Positions 15,159-24,712 are shown, counted from the stretch's first letter. The stretch: DNA of 64,000 nt from Actinomycetota bacterium (GCA_016870355.1 VGBR01000004.1:1-64000); one strand, 5' to 3'. The notes: generated from the sequence alone by a model not told the origin. Translations and numbers: made by a program.

Positions 15159-16190
15159 TCACCCGAGAAACACTTCCAGCTGCTCCAGCAGCTCGCGCGG
15201 GACGGTCTTGAGCTCCTTGATCGCGTCACCGATCGGGATGCGCACGATGTCGGTCCCCGCCAACGCGACCATCTTGCCGAAGTCCCGCGCCTGCGCGGCA
15301 TCGGCGGCTGCGAGCCCGAAGCGAGTTGCGAGAATGCGATCGAAGGCGGTCGGTGTGCCGCCGCGCAAGATGTGACCAAGGATCGTCACGCGCGTCTCGA
15401 ACCCGGTGCGCTCCTCGATCTCAGGTCCGAGCAGGTTCCCGATGCCGCCGAGCCGCACGTGGCCGAACTCGTCGACTCCCGGGTCTTGCGTGGCCATCGT
15501 GCCCTCCTTGGGCACCGCGCCCTCGGCGACCACCACGATCGAGAAGCCCGCGCCGCGCGAATGACGCTGCGCGATCCGGTCGCACACTGCCCCGACGTCG
15601 AACGGCTCTTCGGGTACGAGGACCACGTCGGCACTACCGGCCAGTCCTGAGTGCACCGCGATCCATCCGGCATGGCGGCCCATGACCTCCACGACCATCA
15701 CGCGGTCGTGGCTTTCTGCGGTCGTGTGCAATCGATCGATCGCGTCGGTGGCGATCTGCACCGCGGTGTCGAAACCGAAGGTGACGTCAGTCCCCGAGAG
15801 GTCGTTGTCGATCGTCTTGGGAACGCCCACGACGGCGACGCCGTGGTCAGAAGCAAGGCGTGCCGCAACACCGAGTGTGTCCTCGCCGCCAATGGCAACC
15901 AGCGCATCGATGCCCACGCGCTCGATGGTGGCGAGCACCGCCTCCACTTGCGCAGGATCCTTGAAGGGATTGGTGCGCGACGTGGGAAGGATGGTGCCGC
16001 CGCGGTGCAAGATTCCGCGGGTCGCCGAGATCGAGAGCGGCATCTGCTCGTCCTCGACCAGGCCGCGCCAACCGTGACGGAAGCCGACCAGCTGGTGCTC
16101 GTAGTGCGCTTCGCCCTGACGCACAACGGCCCGGATGACGGCATTCAACCCCGGACAGTCGCCACCACCCGTGAGGAGACCGATGCGCAT
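15159..16190 (-). CDS. 6-phosphofructokinase, sequence signature of the PPi-dependent type
   Basis: The 343-residue protein is a group III-type phosphofructokinase: GGGDCPGLNAVIR at 8-20, GGEDTLG at 101-107, the catalytic PKTIDNDLSGTDVTFGFDTA near 124-142 and MGRHAGWIA. Asp at position 104 (where ATP enzymes have Gly) and Lys in PKTIDND (where ATP enzymes have Gly) are the residues associated in the literature with use of pyrophosphate instead of ATP. It phosphorylates fructose 6-phosphate, reversibly if PPi is used. The ATG before RIGLLTGGG has a GAGAGGA ribosome site; the longer reading MGTTREREEL is less likely. Confidence 0.9.
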   Translation of the reverse strand: MRIGLLTGGGDCPGLNAVIRAVVRQGEAHYEHQLVGFRHGWRGLVEDEQMPLSISATRGILHRGGTILPTSRTNPFKDPAQVEAVLATIERVGIDALVAIGGEDTLGVAARLASDHGVAVVGVPKTIDNDLSGTDVTFGFDTAVQIATDAIDRLHTTAESHDRVMVVEVMGRHAGWIAVHSGLAGSADVVLVPEEPFDVGAVCDRIAQRHSRGAGFSIVVVAEGAVPKEGTMATQDPGVDEFGHVRLGGIGNLLGPEIEERTGFETRVTILGHILRGGTPTAFDRILATRFGLAAADAAQARDFGKMVALAGTDIVRIPIGDAIKELKTVPRELLEQLEVFLG

Positions 16191-16299
16191 GAGTTCCTCT
16201 CGTTCGCGCGTCGTGCCCATCCTGCCTCAACCGGCCCGAGCCGGCCGCCGGGAGGATGAGCGCGCGGATCAAGGGCGGCGCCGGTAATGTCGTCGGCGC

Positions 16300-16806
16300 G
16301 TGGCGCGTGCTTCGAAGCAGAAGGTCGAGGACGCGGCGAAAGCCGTCCTGATCGAGGGTGAGCGGGTCACCTCAACCGGCGAGTGCTGGGCCGTGCAAGC
16401 CCGGTCCCGTGTGCCCCTGGCGTTCCTCGCGCGCCGCCAGTACTTGATGGCCCTCACCGACCGCCGCGTGCTCGTGTTCAACGCGGGTCGCGGCGGCCCG
16501 ACTGCCTCCGACCTCGTGATCGGCAAGCGCTACAAGACCTTCACCTTGGAGAAGGTCAAGCGGCGTCGACCGCTGGTGCAGGTCTCGCTGCTCGCGTCTG
16601 GCGGCAACCGGCTGGTCTTCGAGTTCCGTCGCCGCCAGCGTGAGCTCGCAGGTGAGCTGATCGCGCGGCTCACCCCTCCTCCCCCGTCGCACGCGGCTCA
16701 GCTGCCGAACGCAGCGCCCACGCTCGCCGCGAAGCTGGCCGACGTGCTCGACGAACCGGGCGACACGAAGTCCGGCGAGTCGGTGTTCTGGGGTTCGCAA
16801 TCCTGA
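16300..16806 (+). CDS. PH-like domain protein of unknown function
   Basis: The 168-residue protein begins with a lysine-rich helix (SKQKVEDAAKAVLIEGERV), followed by beta-rich sequence reminiscent of bacterial PH domains (YLMALTDRRVLVFNAGRGGPT, YKTFTLEKVKRRRPLVQVSLLASGGNRLVFEF) and a low-complexity tail. The LTDRRVLVF segment is typical of bPH/YdbS-like folds. No enzyme motif is present and I cannot assign a role. The GTG follows TAATGT by nine bases. It runs 28 bases ahead of the glycerol kinase gene. Confidence 0.7.
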   Translation: MARASKQKVEDAAKAVLIEGERVTSTGECWAVQARSRVPLAFLARRQYLMALTDRRVLVFNAGRGGPTASDLVIGKRYKTFTLEKVKRRRPLVQVSLLASGGNRLVFEFRRRQRELAGELIARLTPPPPSHAAQLPNAAPTLAAKLADVLDEPGDTKSGESVFWGSQS

Positions 16807-16834
16807 CGGGTCGGCGCGCCCGGACCACCTCCCG

Positions 16835-18331
16835 ATGAGCATCACCCTTGCGATCGACGCGGGCACGACCGGCGTGCGCACGGTGGCCGTCGACGAGCAC
16901 GGCGCTCCGGGCCTGTTCGCGTACCGCGAGTTCCCGCAGCACTTCCCCCGCCCTGGTTGGGTGGAGCACGACGCCGACGACATCTGGGCCGCGACCGCGG
17001 CCACGCTCGCCGAAGTCGTGGAGCAACTCGGCACGGTCGACACCGTCGCCGGCATCGGCATCACGAACCAGCGCGAGACCACCGTGGTGTGGGATCGGGT
17101 GACCGGCCGACCGCGGCACCACGCAGTCGTGTGGCAGGACCGCCGCACAGCGGGTCGTTGCGATGACTTGCGTGTCGGCGGGCACGAGGCGCTCATCCGC
17201 GCGCGCACCGGGCTCGTGCTCGATCCCTACTTCTCCGCCACGAAGCTCGAATGGCTCTTCACCAAAGGCGGCGTCGACACGGACGCGGACCTTGCGTTCG
17301 GCACGGTCGACTCGTGGGTGCTCTGGAACCTCACCGGCGGGACCCACGGCGGTGTGCACAGCACGGATACGACGAACGCGAGTCGAACTCTGCTCTTCGA
17401 CCTCGACACGCTCGACTGGTCCGACGATCTCCTTGCCCTCTTCGGTGTGCCGCGCTCATGCCTTCCCGAGGTGCGACCGAGCCTCGGACGCTTCGGGGTC
17501 ACCGACCCCACGTGCGCGGCGGGCCTGCGCGTCCCGGTCAGCGGGATTGCAGGTGACCAACAGGCGGCGCTCTTCGGTCAGGCCTGCTTCGAGCCGGGAA
17601 TGACCAAGAACACCTACGGCACCGGCTCGTTCGTCCTGATGAACGTCGGCTCGAACCGACCCGCGCCGGTCGACGGCCTCCTGACCACAGTCGCATGGAC
17701 GACTGCCAACGACGTCGCCTACGCGCTCGAGGGCGCGATCTTTGCCACCGGCGCGGCGGTCCAGTGGCTGCGCGACGGGCTCGGCATCATCGACGACGCC
17801 GCGGAGACGGGCCCGCTCGCCGAGAGCGTCCCCGACACCGGCGGCGTCGTGATGGTTCCCGCACTCACCGGCCTCGGATCACCGTGGTGGGACCCATACG
17901 CGCGCGGCGCCATCCTCGGCATCACCCGAGGCACCACCCGCGCGCATCTCGCTCGCGCGGTCGTCGAGTCCATGGCGTGGCAGACCCGCGACGTCGTCGA
18001 CGCCATGACCGCAGCGTCCGGCCACGCCATCACCGAGCTCCGAGTCGACGGCGGCGCCAGCGTCATGAACATCCTCTGCCAGTTCCAATCCGACGTCCTC
18101 AACGTCCCGGTACGCCGTCCAAAGGTGAAGGAGACCACCGCCCTCGGCGCGGCGTATCTCGCAGGAATCGCCGAAGGCGTCTGGAGCTCCCCGGTCGACG
18201 CAGCAGCAGCCTGGCAAGAAGAAGCCGCGTACGAACCGGAGATGTCGACCGACGAAGTGCAACCCCGCTACGAGGAGTGGAAGCGCGCGGTCGAACGATC
18301 CCGAGGCTGGGCGACCGAAGCCGCCGAGTAG
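16835..18331 (+). CDS. glpK: Glycerol kinase
   Basis: The 498-residue FGGY kinase matches GlpK in length and motifs: IDAGTTGVRTVAVDEHG at 6-22, GWVEHDADDIW, the GITNQRETTVVWDRVTGRPRHHAVVWQDRRT block (residues 71-100), DSWVLWNLTGG, TKNTYGTGSFVLMNVG and the C-terminal RVDGGASVMNILCQFQ. It phosphorylates glycerol to sn-glycerol 3-phosphate, feeding lipid synthesis; the PlsC acyltransferase next door fits. Its stop codon is directly followed by the stop of the convergent plsC gene with no base in between. Confidence 0.96.
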   Translation: MSITLAIDAGTTGVRTVAVDEHGAPGLFAYREFPQHFPRPGWVEHDADDIWAATAATLAEVVEQLGTVDTVAGIGITNQRETTVVWDRVTGRPRHHAVVWQDRRTAGRCDDLRVGGHEALIRARTGLVLDPYFSATKLEWLFTKGGVDTDADLAFGTVDSWVLWNLTGGTHGGVHSTDTTNASRTLLFDLDTLDWSDDLLALFGVPRSCLPEVRPSLGRFGVTDPTCAAGLRVPVSGIAGDQQAALFGQACFEPGMTKNTYGTGSFVLMNVGSNRPAPVDGLLTTVAWTTANDVAYALEGAIFATGAAVQWLRDGLGIIDDAAETGPLAESVPDTGGVVMVPALTGLGSPWWDPYARGAILGITRGTTRAHLARAVVESMAWQTRDVVDAMTAASGHAITELRVDGGASVMNILCQFQSDVLNVPVRRPKVKETTALGAAYLAGIAEGVWSSPVDAAAAWQEEAAYEPEMSTDEVQPRYEEWKRAVERSRGWATEAAE

Positions 18332-19042
18332 CTACGCGGCAGCAGTAGAAGGTTGGAGCGGTGCGACGTGCGCGATGTCGGTCGGTACGTCCTCGGCGCG
18401 CTTCGTCGCGTACGTGTCCTGGTACTCGTACGCTCCGCAGAGCTGGACGATCTCGAACATGAGCTCATCGGTCAGCTGCCGCAGCGCGAGTCCCTCGGTG
18501 TCCTCGGCGTAGCGAGCCGCGTCGATGGGCGCACCGAAGCGGATGTTCACGGTGCGGAAGAGGCGCGGCAGCTTCTTGTTCACCGGCTGACACTCGTCAG
18601 TGCCGACCATCCCGACCGGGATGATGGGTGCACCCGTTCGCATGGCGAGGCGCGCCACCCCGGTGTGCCCGCGGTGAGTGAACCCGTCACGGGTGCGCGT
18701 GCCCTCGGGGTAGATCGCGAACACCCCGCCACTCTCGAGGACGTCGGTGGCCGCGGCGAGTGCTCCCTCGCTGGCGCTCCCGCCCTCGCGACGGATGGGG
18801 ATCTGGCCGACACCGCGGAAGAACCACGCGGTCTTCTTCGAGTCGAAGTACTCGGCCTTGGCGACGAAGGTGACCCGGCGCCCGACGACCAGCGGCAGGA
18901 AGAGCGAGTCGAGGAACGAGCGGTGGTTCGCGGCGAGGATCACCGGACCCTTGCGGGGCACGTTGACACGCCCATGCACTCGAACCCGGTACAGCCCGCG
19001 GAGAAGGGGCGTGAGCACCCCCTTCATGATCCAGTAGAGCAT
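18332..19042 (-). CDS. 1-acyl-sn-glycerol-3-phosphate acyltransferase (PlsC-like)
   Basis: The 236-residue protein shows acyltransferase motifs I-IV: AANHRSFLDSLFLP (HX4D, near residue 37), VAKAEYFDSKKTAWFFRGVGQIPIRR, IYPEGTRTRDG near 110 and APIIPVGMVG. It transfers an acyl chain to lysophosphatidate in phospholipid synthesis at the inner membrane face. The N-terminus (MKGVLTPLLRGLYRVRVHG) is amphipathic rather than fully membrane-spanning. The C-terminal ~30 residues are variable. Confidence 0.92.
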   Translation of the reverse strand: MLYWIMKGVLTPLLRGLYRVRVHGRVNVPRKGPVILAANHRSFLDSLFLPLVVGRRVTFVAKAEYFDSKKTAWFFRGVGQIPIRREGGSASEGALAAATDVLESGGVFAIYPEGTRTRDGFTHRGHTGVARLAMRTGAPIIPVGMVGTDECQPVNKKLPRLFRTVNIRFGAPIDAARYAEDTEGLALRQLTDELMFEIVQLCGAYEYQDTYATKRAEDVPTDIAHVAPLQPSTAAA

Positions 19043-19116
19043 CCGAGTTCAGACTAGAAGCGCTGAGGCTTGGTTACGAGGGGCGAGCGCGGCCCGCGAC
19101 CGCTGGATTGCAACGG

Positions 19117-20292
19117 TCAACCGAGCTTTTCGAGCGCCTTCCGGATCCCGCGGACGGCCTGGCCGATCCGCTGCTCGTTCTCCACAAGGGCGAAGCGCAC
19201 GAACCCCTCGCCACCGGGACCGAACCCCATGCCCGGGGCGACGGCGACCTTTGCGTCCTGCACGAGCTTCTTGGCGAACTCGAGGCTGCCGAGCTCCTCG
19301 TAGGGCTCGGGGATCTTCGCCCAGACGAACATCGTGCCCATGGGCTTCTCGATCTCCCACCCGATTCGGGCGAGGCCGTCGATCAACGCGTCACGCCGGC
19401 CGCGGTAGACCTCGTTCACCTGCTTCGGGAAGTCGGGCTCTTCGTTCATCGCGACCGTTGCCGCGATCTGGATCGGCTGGAACGTGCCGTAGTCGAGGTA
19501 GCTCTTGATCTTCGCCAACGCAGCGACGACTTCGGCGTTGCCGAGCACGAAGCCCATGCGCCACCCGGCCATCGAGAACGACTTCGTGAGCGTGTAGATC
19601 TCGACCGCGACGTCGGTCGCCCCCTCGACCTGGAGGATCGACGGTGGATCGTGCCCGTCGAACGCGAGGTCGGCGTAGGCGTTGTCGTGCACCAACAGCA
19701 CGTCGTGCTCACGGGCGAAGTCGACCATCGCCTGCATGAACTCGAAGTCGACGCAGGTCGTGGTCGGGTTGTGCGGGAAGGACAGCACGATGACCCGCGG
19801 CCGGGGCCAGGACTCCTCCCAGGCCTCGAGCAGGTTGGCGAAGAAGTCCTGGTCGGGTCCGAGCCGGACATGGCGGACGTCGGCGCCGGCGAACAACGGA
19901 CCCCAGATGTGGATCGGGTACGACGGGCTCGGCACGAGCGCAGCGTCACCCGGCCCGAGCAGCACCCACATCAGGTGCGAGAACCCCTCCTTCGCACCGA
20001 TGGCTGTGCACGCCTGCGTCTCGGGATCGAGCTCGACCCCGAAGCGACGCTGGTAGAGGTCGGTGATCGCGAGGCGAAGCTTCGGGATGCCGCGGCTGGC
20101 GGAGTAGCGGTGGTTCTTCGGGTTGCGCGCCGCATCGCACAGCTTCTCGACCGCCACCGTCGGTGACGGGAGATCGGGATTTCCGAAGCCGAGGTCGACG
20201 ACGTCTTCGCCAGCTCGCCGCGCATCGATCTTCAGTGCATCGATGGTGGCGAACACATACGGCGGCAAAGCGTCGATGCGGCGGAAGTCCAC
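19117..20292 (-). CDS. Class I/II aminotransferase (alanine/LL-DAP aminotransferase-like)
   Basis: The 391-residue PLP enzyme begins [18 protein letters not shown], has [23 protein letters not shown], the cofactor-stacking region [18 protein letters not shown] (N175), HDNAYADL (D203) and the Schiff-base lysine K237 in [15 protein letters not shown]. This pattern is shared by AlaC-type alanine aminotransferases and LL-diaminopimelate aminotransferases, so glutamate-pyruvate transamination is likeliest. The GTG start is six bases after TACCGT, predicting a leaderless mRNA. Upstream lies a repeat-rich divergent promoter region shared with the enoyl-CoA hydratase gene. Confidence 0.9.
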   Translation of the reverse strand: MDFRRIDALPPYVFATIDALKIDARRAGEDVVDLGFGNPDLPSPTVAVEKLCDAARNPKNHRYSASRGIPKLRLAITDLYQRRFGVELDPETQACTAIGAKEGFSHLMWVLLGPGDAALVPSPSYPIHIWGPLFAGADVRHVRLGPDQDFFANLLEAWEESWPRPRVIVLSFPHNPTTTCVDFEFMQAMVDFAREHDVLLVHDNAYADLAFDGHDPPSILQVEGATDVAVEIYTLTKSFSMAGWRMGFVLGNAEVVAALAKIKSYLDYGTFQPIQIAATVAMNEEPDFPKQVNEVYRGRRDALIDGLARIGWEIEKPMGTMFVWAKIPEPYEELGSLEFAKKLVQDAKVAVAPGMGFGPGGEGFVRFALVENEQRIGQAVRGIRKALEKLG

Positions 20293-20358
20293 GCAACGAC
20301 GGTACCAGGGGTGCGCGCCAGGATCCTCGGGGCTCTTGCAGGTGTCAGCGTCACTGGC

Positions 20359-20431
20359 GGAGACGGAGCCTGCGGAGTCGACCGAGAGTGGACGGAGCCT
20401 GCGGAGTCGACCGACAGGGCAGGTACCCTGC
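20359..20431 (+). repeat. Two tail repeats plus CAGGTACCCTGC promoter element
   Basis: Two near-identical units, GGAGACGGAGCC...GGAGTCGACCG at 20359-20384 and GGACGGAGCC...GGAGTCGACCG at 20390-20413, are followed seven bases later by CAGGTACCCTGC (20420-20431) with a TACCCT -10 candidate. The same tail, the same 7-base gap and the same promoter string recur at 29446-29489, also ahead of an enoyl-CoA hydratase gene. Confidence 0.7.
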
Positions 20432-20482
20432 GCCGCAGCGAACGACGCAGAGAAGCGAACGACGCACATTGAAGGAGCCGGG

Positions 20483-21292
20483 ATGTCGGAGAAGCTGTCG
20501 ATCTCGACGGAGCACTGCACGACCGAGCGCGATGGACCTGTCGTGATCATCACCATGAACCGGCCAGAGAAGAAGAACGCGCTCAGCCCCGCAATGCTCG
20601 TCGGCTTGGCCGACGCGTACGCCTACGTCGACGACACCGTTGACGTACGCGCCGCCGTGCTCACCGGTGCCGGCGGCGCGTTCTCCTCAGGCATGGACCT
20701 CGTCTCGTTGAACCAACCGCGGAGCGAGTACGTCGAGAAGCGGATGAGCGAAGAGCCGGACATCCACTGGAAGGGTCTGCTGCGCAACTACCGCTGCTCC
20801 AAGCCGATGATCGCCGCGGTCGAGGGCTACGCGGTCGCTGGCGGCACGGAGATGCTCCAGGGCACCGACATCCGGATCGCGGGCGAGGGGGCAACGTTCG
20901 GGGTGTGGGAGGCCCGCCGTGGCCTGTTTCCGCTCGGCGGGTCCGCCTGTCGCCTCCCCCGTCAGCTCCCGTACACGATCGCGATGGACATCCTCCTTTC
21001 TGCCCGCGCCGTCAGTGCACACGAGGCGCTCGCCATCGGGCTCATCGGCCGGGTCGTCCCCGACGGGCAGGCGCTCCCGGTCGCGATCGGCGTCGCGCAG
21101 CAAGTCGCGGAATGTGGGCCACTGGCCACGAAGGCGATCCTGCGCGCCTGGCGTGAGACCGAGCACATGTCCGACTACGACGCGATGCAGCACCAGGACA
21201 AGATCGGGTGGGAGGTGTTCGCGAGCGAGGACGCGAAGGAGGGGCCGCGCGCGTTCGCCGAAAAGCGCAAGCCGGTCTTCAAGGGCAAGTAG
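20483..21292 (+). CDS. Enoyl-CoA hydratase/isomerase family protein
   Basis: The 269-residue crotonase-fold protein has [20 protein letters not shown] near residue 23, the first oxyanion-hole segment [13 protein letters not shown] near 65, and the second, [42 protein letters not shown], near 108-150. The hydratase glutamates at the usual positions are not obvious, so the reaction (hydration, isomerisation or C-C cleavage of acyl-CoA) is open. GAAGGAG lies six bases before the ATG. The stop codon's last base starts the GTG of the following thioesterase-like gene. Confidence 0.92.
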   Translation: MSEKLSISTEHCTTERDGPVVIITMNRPEKKNALSPAMLVGLADAYAYVDDTVDVRAAVLTGAGGAFSSGMDLVSLNQPRSEYVEKRMSEEPDIHWKGLLRNYRCSKPMIAAVEGYAVAGGTEMLQGTDIRIAGEGATFGVWEARRGLFPLGGSACRLPRQLPYTIAMDILLSARAVSAHEALAIGLIGRVVPDGQALPVAIGVAQQVAECGPLATKAILRAWRETEHMSDYDAMQHQDKIGWEVFASEDAKEGPRAFAEKRKPVFKGK

Positions 21293-21966
21293 TGCCCGCA
21301 GGAACCGAGTGGTATCCGGACGCGGCGACCTTCACAACGCCCGGGCGACTTCAGCTCGCAGCGTCGACCCGGCGCCTCGTAGACGCACTCCTCACCCTGC
21401 CGGCTGAGGACGCGCAACTCGAGCTCATCGCACAGCAACTCGACGCAATGTTGGCCGCGCTGCATGAGCGAGCGACTACCCGCGGGGCGGGCACGCCGCC
21501 ACGCAGAGAGCGAGCAAATCATGGCGACTTCTTGCCGCGCAGCCCATTGGTCGGCGAGGTGAACGCGGTCGCGCCACCGTTCGATTGGGAGCTAGTCGAC
21601 GAAACGTTGCGATCGACCGGTCGTTTCACCGCGTGTCATGAGGGTCCGCCGGGCTACGTCCACGGAGGCTGGGTCGCGCTCGCGTTCGACGAAGCACTCG
21701 GGATCACCAACGTCGCCACCGGCCATCCAGGGATGACCGCACGGCTCACGATTCGCTATCGCAAGCCGACGCCGCTGGGTGTCGATCTCGTGATCGAATC
21801 GCACATCGACAAGATCGAAGGTCGGCGAGTCCAAACGGTCGGCCGCATGCTGCACGGCGAGACGGTGACCGCAGAAGCCGAAGGTGTGTTCGTAAACATC
21901 GGCGCGGAGCGCGCGCTCGAGTACTTCGGTGAGCGCACCGGGGAGCCGGTCGACCCACTCCCCTGA
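21292..21966 (+). CDS. Hot-dog fold (PaaI-like) thioesterase family protein
   Basis: The 224-residue protein has an N-terminal helical part (residues 1-85) and a C-terminal single hot-dog domain: FTACHEGPPGYVHGGWVALAFDEALG, which carries the HGG...DEALG pattern of PaaI/THEM4-type thioesterases, then TARLTIRYRKPTPLGVDLVIE. It probably hydrolyses an acyl-CoA. Its GTG shares the last base of the crotonase stop codon (TAGTG), so the two are translationally coupled. The N-terminal extension is longer than in small PaaI enzymes. Confidence 0.85.
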   Translation: MPAGTEWYPDAATFTTPGRLQLAASTRRLVDALLTLPAEDAQLELIAQQLDAMLAALHERATTRGAGTPPRRERANHGDFLPRSPLVGEVNAVAPPFDWELVDETLRSTGRFTACHEGPPGYVHGGWVALAFDEALGITNVATGHPGMTARLTIRYRKPTPLGVDLVIESHIDKIEGRRVQTVGRMLHGETVTAEAEGVFVNIGAERALEYFGERTGEPVDPLP

Positions 21967-21969
21967 CGA

Positions 21970-22782
21970 TCAGACGGCGCTCCGCACGTCGCCGAGCAAC
22001 CGAGCGGTGCGCGGGTCGCTGGCATCGATGGCACCGACGATCACCCACGCGGCACCTGCGTCCGCCAAGGCGGCGAACGTTCCCGCGACGGTCTCGGGTC
22101 CTCCCACGAGTGCGTCCGGCGGTGGATTCAGCCGTGAGGCCCGGTCCCGTGCCGCGTCGTCGGACTCGTCGAGCACCACGAGCCCACTCCAGCTGCACTC
22201 GAACGGCGAACGCGCCGCGGCGGCGCTGACCTCCGCCGCTCGAGCGGCGAACTTGGCGGGATCGAGTCCCCACGCGTTCCACCCATCCGCCTCACGCGCC
22301 GCAATAGCGCGAACGGGTGCAGCGAGACCACCGACCCAGATCGGTGCGCCGTGATCACGGGCCGCGCGCACCGTCGCTTCGAGCCGGGCGATGCGGACGT
22401 CCATCTCATGGAAGTCGAGCCCGAAGGTCTGGTTCTCCTCCTTGCTCTCCGAATCACCCGCGCCGATCCCGATCGCGCACCGGCCTGGCGCCAAGCGCGC
22501 CGCGGTCTCGACGATGTTCGCGGTCGTTGCCGGCGGACGCAGGGAGGACCGGAGTACGAGGGTGCCGATCGTGACTCGCGAGGTCGCGCCGGCCACGGCG
22601 CCGAGCAGCGCGGTTGCCTCGAGCGCGGGTCGACGCTCGCCGTCGCGGCCACGTCGGAACAGGTGGTCGTAGACGAACACCCCGTCCACGCCCGCCTCGT
22701 CGGCAACGCGCGCGACCTCCAACGCCACCTCCGGCTTCTCCACGAACGAAGGGAGCGTGATGCCGAGCCGCATACGGTCCAT
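21970..22782 (-). CDS. LLM class F420-dependent oxidoreductase family protein
   Basis: The 270-residue protein is a TIM-barrel luciferase-like monooxygenase of the F420 type: LGITLPSF at the start, ADEAGVDGVFVYDHLF, TSRVTIGTLVLRSSLRPPATTANIVETAARLAPGRCAIGIGAGD and PIWVGGLAAPVRAIAAREADGWNAWGL. The substrate is not predictable. It lies at the end of a run of overlapping minus-strand genes (SRPBCC, ROK kinase, LLM), its ATG overlapping the ROK stop by one base. Confidence 0.88.
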   Translation of the reverse strand: MDRMRLGITLPSFVEKPEVALEVARVADEAGVDGVFVYDHLFRRGRDGERRPALEATALLGAVAGATSRVTIGTLVLRSSLRPPATTANIVETAARLAPGRCAIGIGAGDSESKEENQTFGLDFHEMDVRIARLEATVRAARDHGAPIWVGGLAAPVRAIAAREADGWNAWGLDPAKFAARAAEVSAAAARSPFECSWSGLVVLDESDDAARDRASRLNPPPDALVGGPETVAGTFAALADAGAAWVIVGAIDASDPRTARLLGDVRSAV

Positions 22783-23753
22783 TACCCGTCGATCTCGAGC
22801 TCGCGAGCGAATGCGGCGGCGCCGACGACCCCGGCGCGCGAACCCAACTCGGCGGCTACCACGCGCACCGCGGGGCGGTAGTCGGCACCCTCGAGATGGT
22901 GATCGAACGCCGCTCGGATCGGCTCGAGGAGCAGATCACCGAGTGCGACGAGCCCTCCCGACACCACGATGATCTCGGGATCAAGGATGTTGGCGAGCCC
23001 GACGAAGCCAAGCGCGACGAAGCCTGCGTACTCCTCGATGATGGCGAGCCCGTCCTCTTCTCTTGCCTCCGCCGCGTCGCCAACGTGGTAACCGGTGATC
23101 TCGTCGACCTGGCCGTCGGCTCGCGCGAGCACGTTGGGTGCGCGACCCTCCGCTGCCCGAGTACGCCCGAGTTCGCCGAGCGCCGTTCCCGATGCCGCCG
23201 CTTCCCAATGCCCCGGCTCCCCACACGCGCACGGGGGGCCGTCCGGATCCAGCTGCCAGTGCCCGACCTCGGCCGCGAAGCCGTGCGCGCCGCGGTAGAT
23301 GCCGCCGTCGAGGATGATTCCGCCGCCGACTCCCGTCCCGAGCGTGATCAAGAGGGCATGCCGACAACCGCGCGCGGCGCCGTGACACACCTCGCCCCAC
23401 GCGGCCGCGTTCGCGTCGTTGTCGACCACGATCGGCACGCCGAGCGTCTCTCGCAACGACTTCCCGAGCGGCGCGCGTCGCAACATCGGAAGGTTCGGCG
23501 CGTAGTGGACGGTGCCTTCGAAGTCGACCATCCCCGCGGTGCCGACGCCGACCGCCGTCACCGTGTCCGGCGGTGTGAGGCCACGAACGTTCTCGGCCAT
23601 CGCGGCAACGAGATCTTCGAACGTGTCGGGCGTCGGCACCTGTTCCTCAGCGACGATGTCGCCGTCGCGCGACACGAGGGCAACGCGAAGGTTCGTGCCC
23701 CCGAGATCGATGCCGATCGTCGGCGAAGCCGACGGGTTGGTCGCTCTCGTCAC
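22782..23753 (-). CDS. ROK family glucokinase
   Basis: The 323-residue protein has the ROK phosphate-binding IGIDLGGTNLRVALV at residues 12-26, DNDANAAAWGE with the catalytic Asp, LITLGTGVGGGIILDGGIYRG, EVGHW, and the zinc loop CACGEPGHWE. The usual loop is CxCGxxGCxE; the third cysteine is histidine here, a conservative ligand change. ROK kinases of this type phosphorylate glucose. The GTG overlaps the SRPBCC stop by four bases. Longer readings upstream are antisense-like and arginine-rich. Confidence 0.9.
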   Translation of the reverse strand: MTRATNPSASPTIGIDLGGTNLRVALVSRDGDIVAEEQVPTPDTFEDLVAAMAENVRGLTPPDTVTAVGVGTAGMVDFEGTVHYAPNLPMLRRAPLGKSLRETLGVPIVVDNDANAAAWGEVCHGAARGCRHALLITLGTGVGGGIILDGGIYRGAHGFAAEVGHWQLDPDGPPCACGEPGHWEAAASGTALGELGRTRAAEGRAPNVLARADGQVDEITGYHVGDAAEAREEDGLAIIEEYAGFVALGFVGLANILDPEIIVVSGGLVALGDLLLEPIRAAFDHHLEGADYRPAVRVVAAELGSRAGVVGAAAFARELEIDG

Positions 23754-24601
23754 TCGGCGACGTCGAGGTGCCGCAGGATCTCCGCGTCCGAGAGCTCGGT
23801 CGACGGGTCCGCGTCTGTCTGCTCCCGCCGCAGGTCCTGTTGCTCGTGCACCGCGTCGCTGACGGCATCGACGACGCATTGTGCGGCCAGCAGCAGCTCC
23901 TGGGCGGCACGCACCACGTGCTCCGCCACCTCGGGGCTGGCTTCGAGCAACGCTCTCACCAACGACTCGATCGCTGTCGGCGGCAAGAGGTTCTGTGCTG
24001 ACTCGTCGTCGGACTCTGGTTCGCTGGTGCTGCCGTTGGACCCGGTTGCGTCGGCGATCGTGGCGCGCAGCTCGCGTGGAGGCTCGACCTTGCTGTCGTC
24101 GTCCGGCTTGCTGTCGTCGTCAGACTGGATGTGATCGTCGGTGGTCACCTCACGAAGCGGCTCACTCATCGACTCGGCCTCCTTCTTCAGCTCTTTCAGC
24201 GCGGTGCCCATGATCATCCCGGCGGCGCGGCGCTTGATCAGGCCCGGCAGCGGGATCGCGACGTCGACGACGAGGTCGTAGGTCACGCGCGTACCCGAAT
24301 CCTCGACTTCGAACCCGTACCGCCCGTCGAGGCGACGGAGGACGTCGCCCTCGACGAGCGACCACGAAAAGGCGTCAGGCGCCTCGCCGTAGTCGTACAC
24401 CAGCACGTAGCGAATGCTGCGCCCCAGCCCCGCGACCCGGTACTCCACCCGCGTACCCCGCCCCTGCTCGTCGCGTTCGAGCACCGCCGCGTGCTTCACG
24501 TCCTTGGCCCAGTCGGCGTAGCGCTCGTAGTCGGTCGCGACGGCCCAGCACCGCTCTGGCGATGCCGCCACCGAGATCTGGTCGTGCGCTTCGTCGGCCA
24601 T
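23750..24601 (-). CDS. SRPBCC family protein with acidic C-terminal extension
   Basis: The 283-residue protein has an N-terminal START-like domain (residues 1-145): QISVAASPERCWAVATDYERYADWAKDVKHAAVLERD, RVEYRVAGLGRSIRYVLVYDY and a closing helix LIKRRAAGMIMGTALKELKKEAE. The last ~130 residues are acidic and low-complexity (SDDDSKPDDDSK) with one more helical patch. Such polyketide-cyclase-like proteins bind hydrophobic ligands; the biological ligand is unknown. It starts a co-transcribed group with the ROK kinase and LLM genes. Confidence 0.85.
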   Translation of the reverse strand: MADEAHDQISVAASPERCWAVATDYERYADWAKDVKHAAVLERDEQGRGTRVEYRVAGLGRSIRYVLVYDYGEAPDAFSWSLVEGDVLRRLDGRYGFEVEDSGTRVTYDLVVDVAIPLPGLIKRRAAGMIMGTALKELKKEAESMSEPLREVTTDDHIQSDDDSKPDDDSKVEPPRELRATIADATGSNGSTSEPESDDESAQNLLPPTAIESLVRALLEASPEVAEHVVRAAQELLLAAQCVVDAVSDAVHEQQDLRREQTDADPSTELSDAEILRHLDVAE

Positions 24602-24648
24602 GGACCTCCATCGAACCAAGCCCCTTGGCCCTGTGCAAACCAGGTGAT

Positions 24649-24703
24649 CGAGTGGCTTGGCCGCTCGCATCTCCGGCGGAGACCGAGCTTGCGGAGTCGA
24701 CCG
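24649..24703 (+). repeat. Composite repeat: hairpin plus GGAGnCGAGC...GAGTCGACC tail
   Basis: CGAGTGGC-ttg-GCCGCTCG (24649-24667, one G-T pair) is followed 10 bases later by the 26-base tail at 24678-24703 that matches those at 20359, 29446 and 51745. It fills most of the gap between the SRPBCC start and the membrane protein stop. Confidence 0.65.
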
Positions 24704-24712
24704 GAAGAGGCC

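Noticed and set aside
20359-20413. Possible CRISPR-like direct repeat pair
   Set aside because: Only two units with a 5-base spacer, and the same unit is dispersed singly elsewhere; no cas gene is present.
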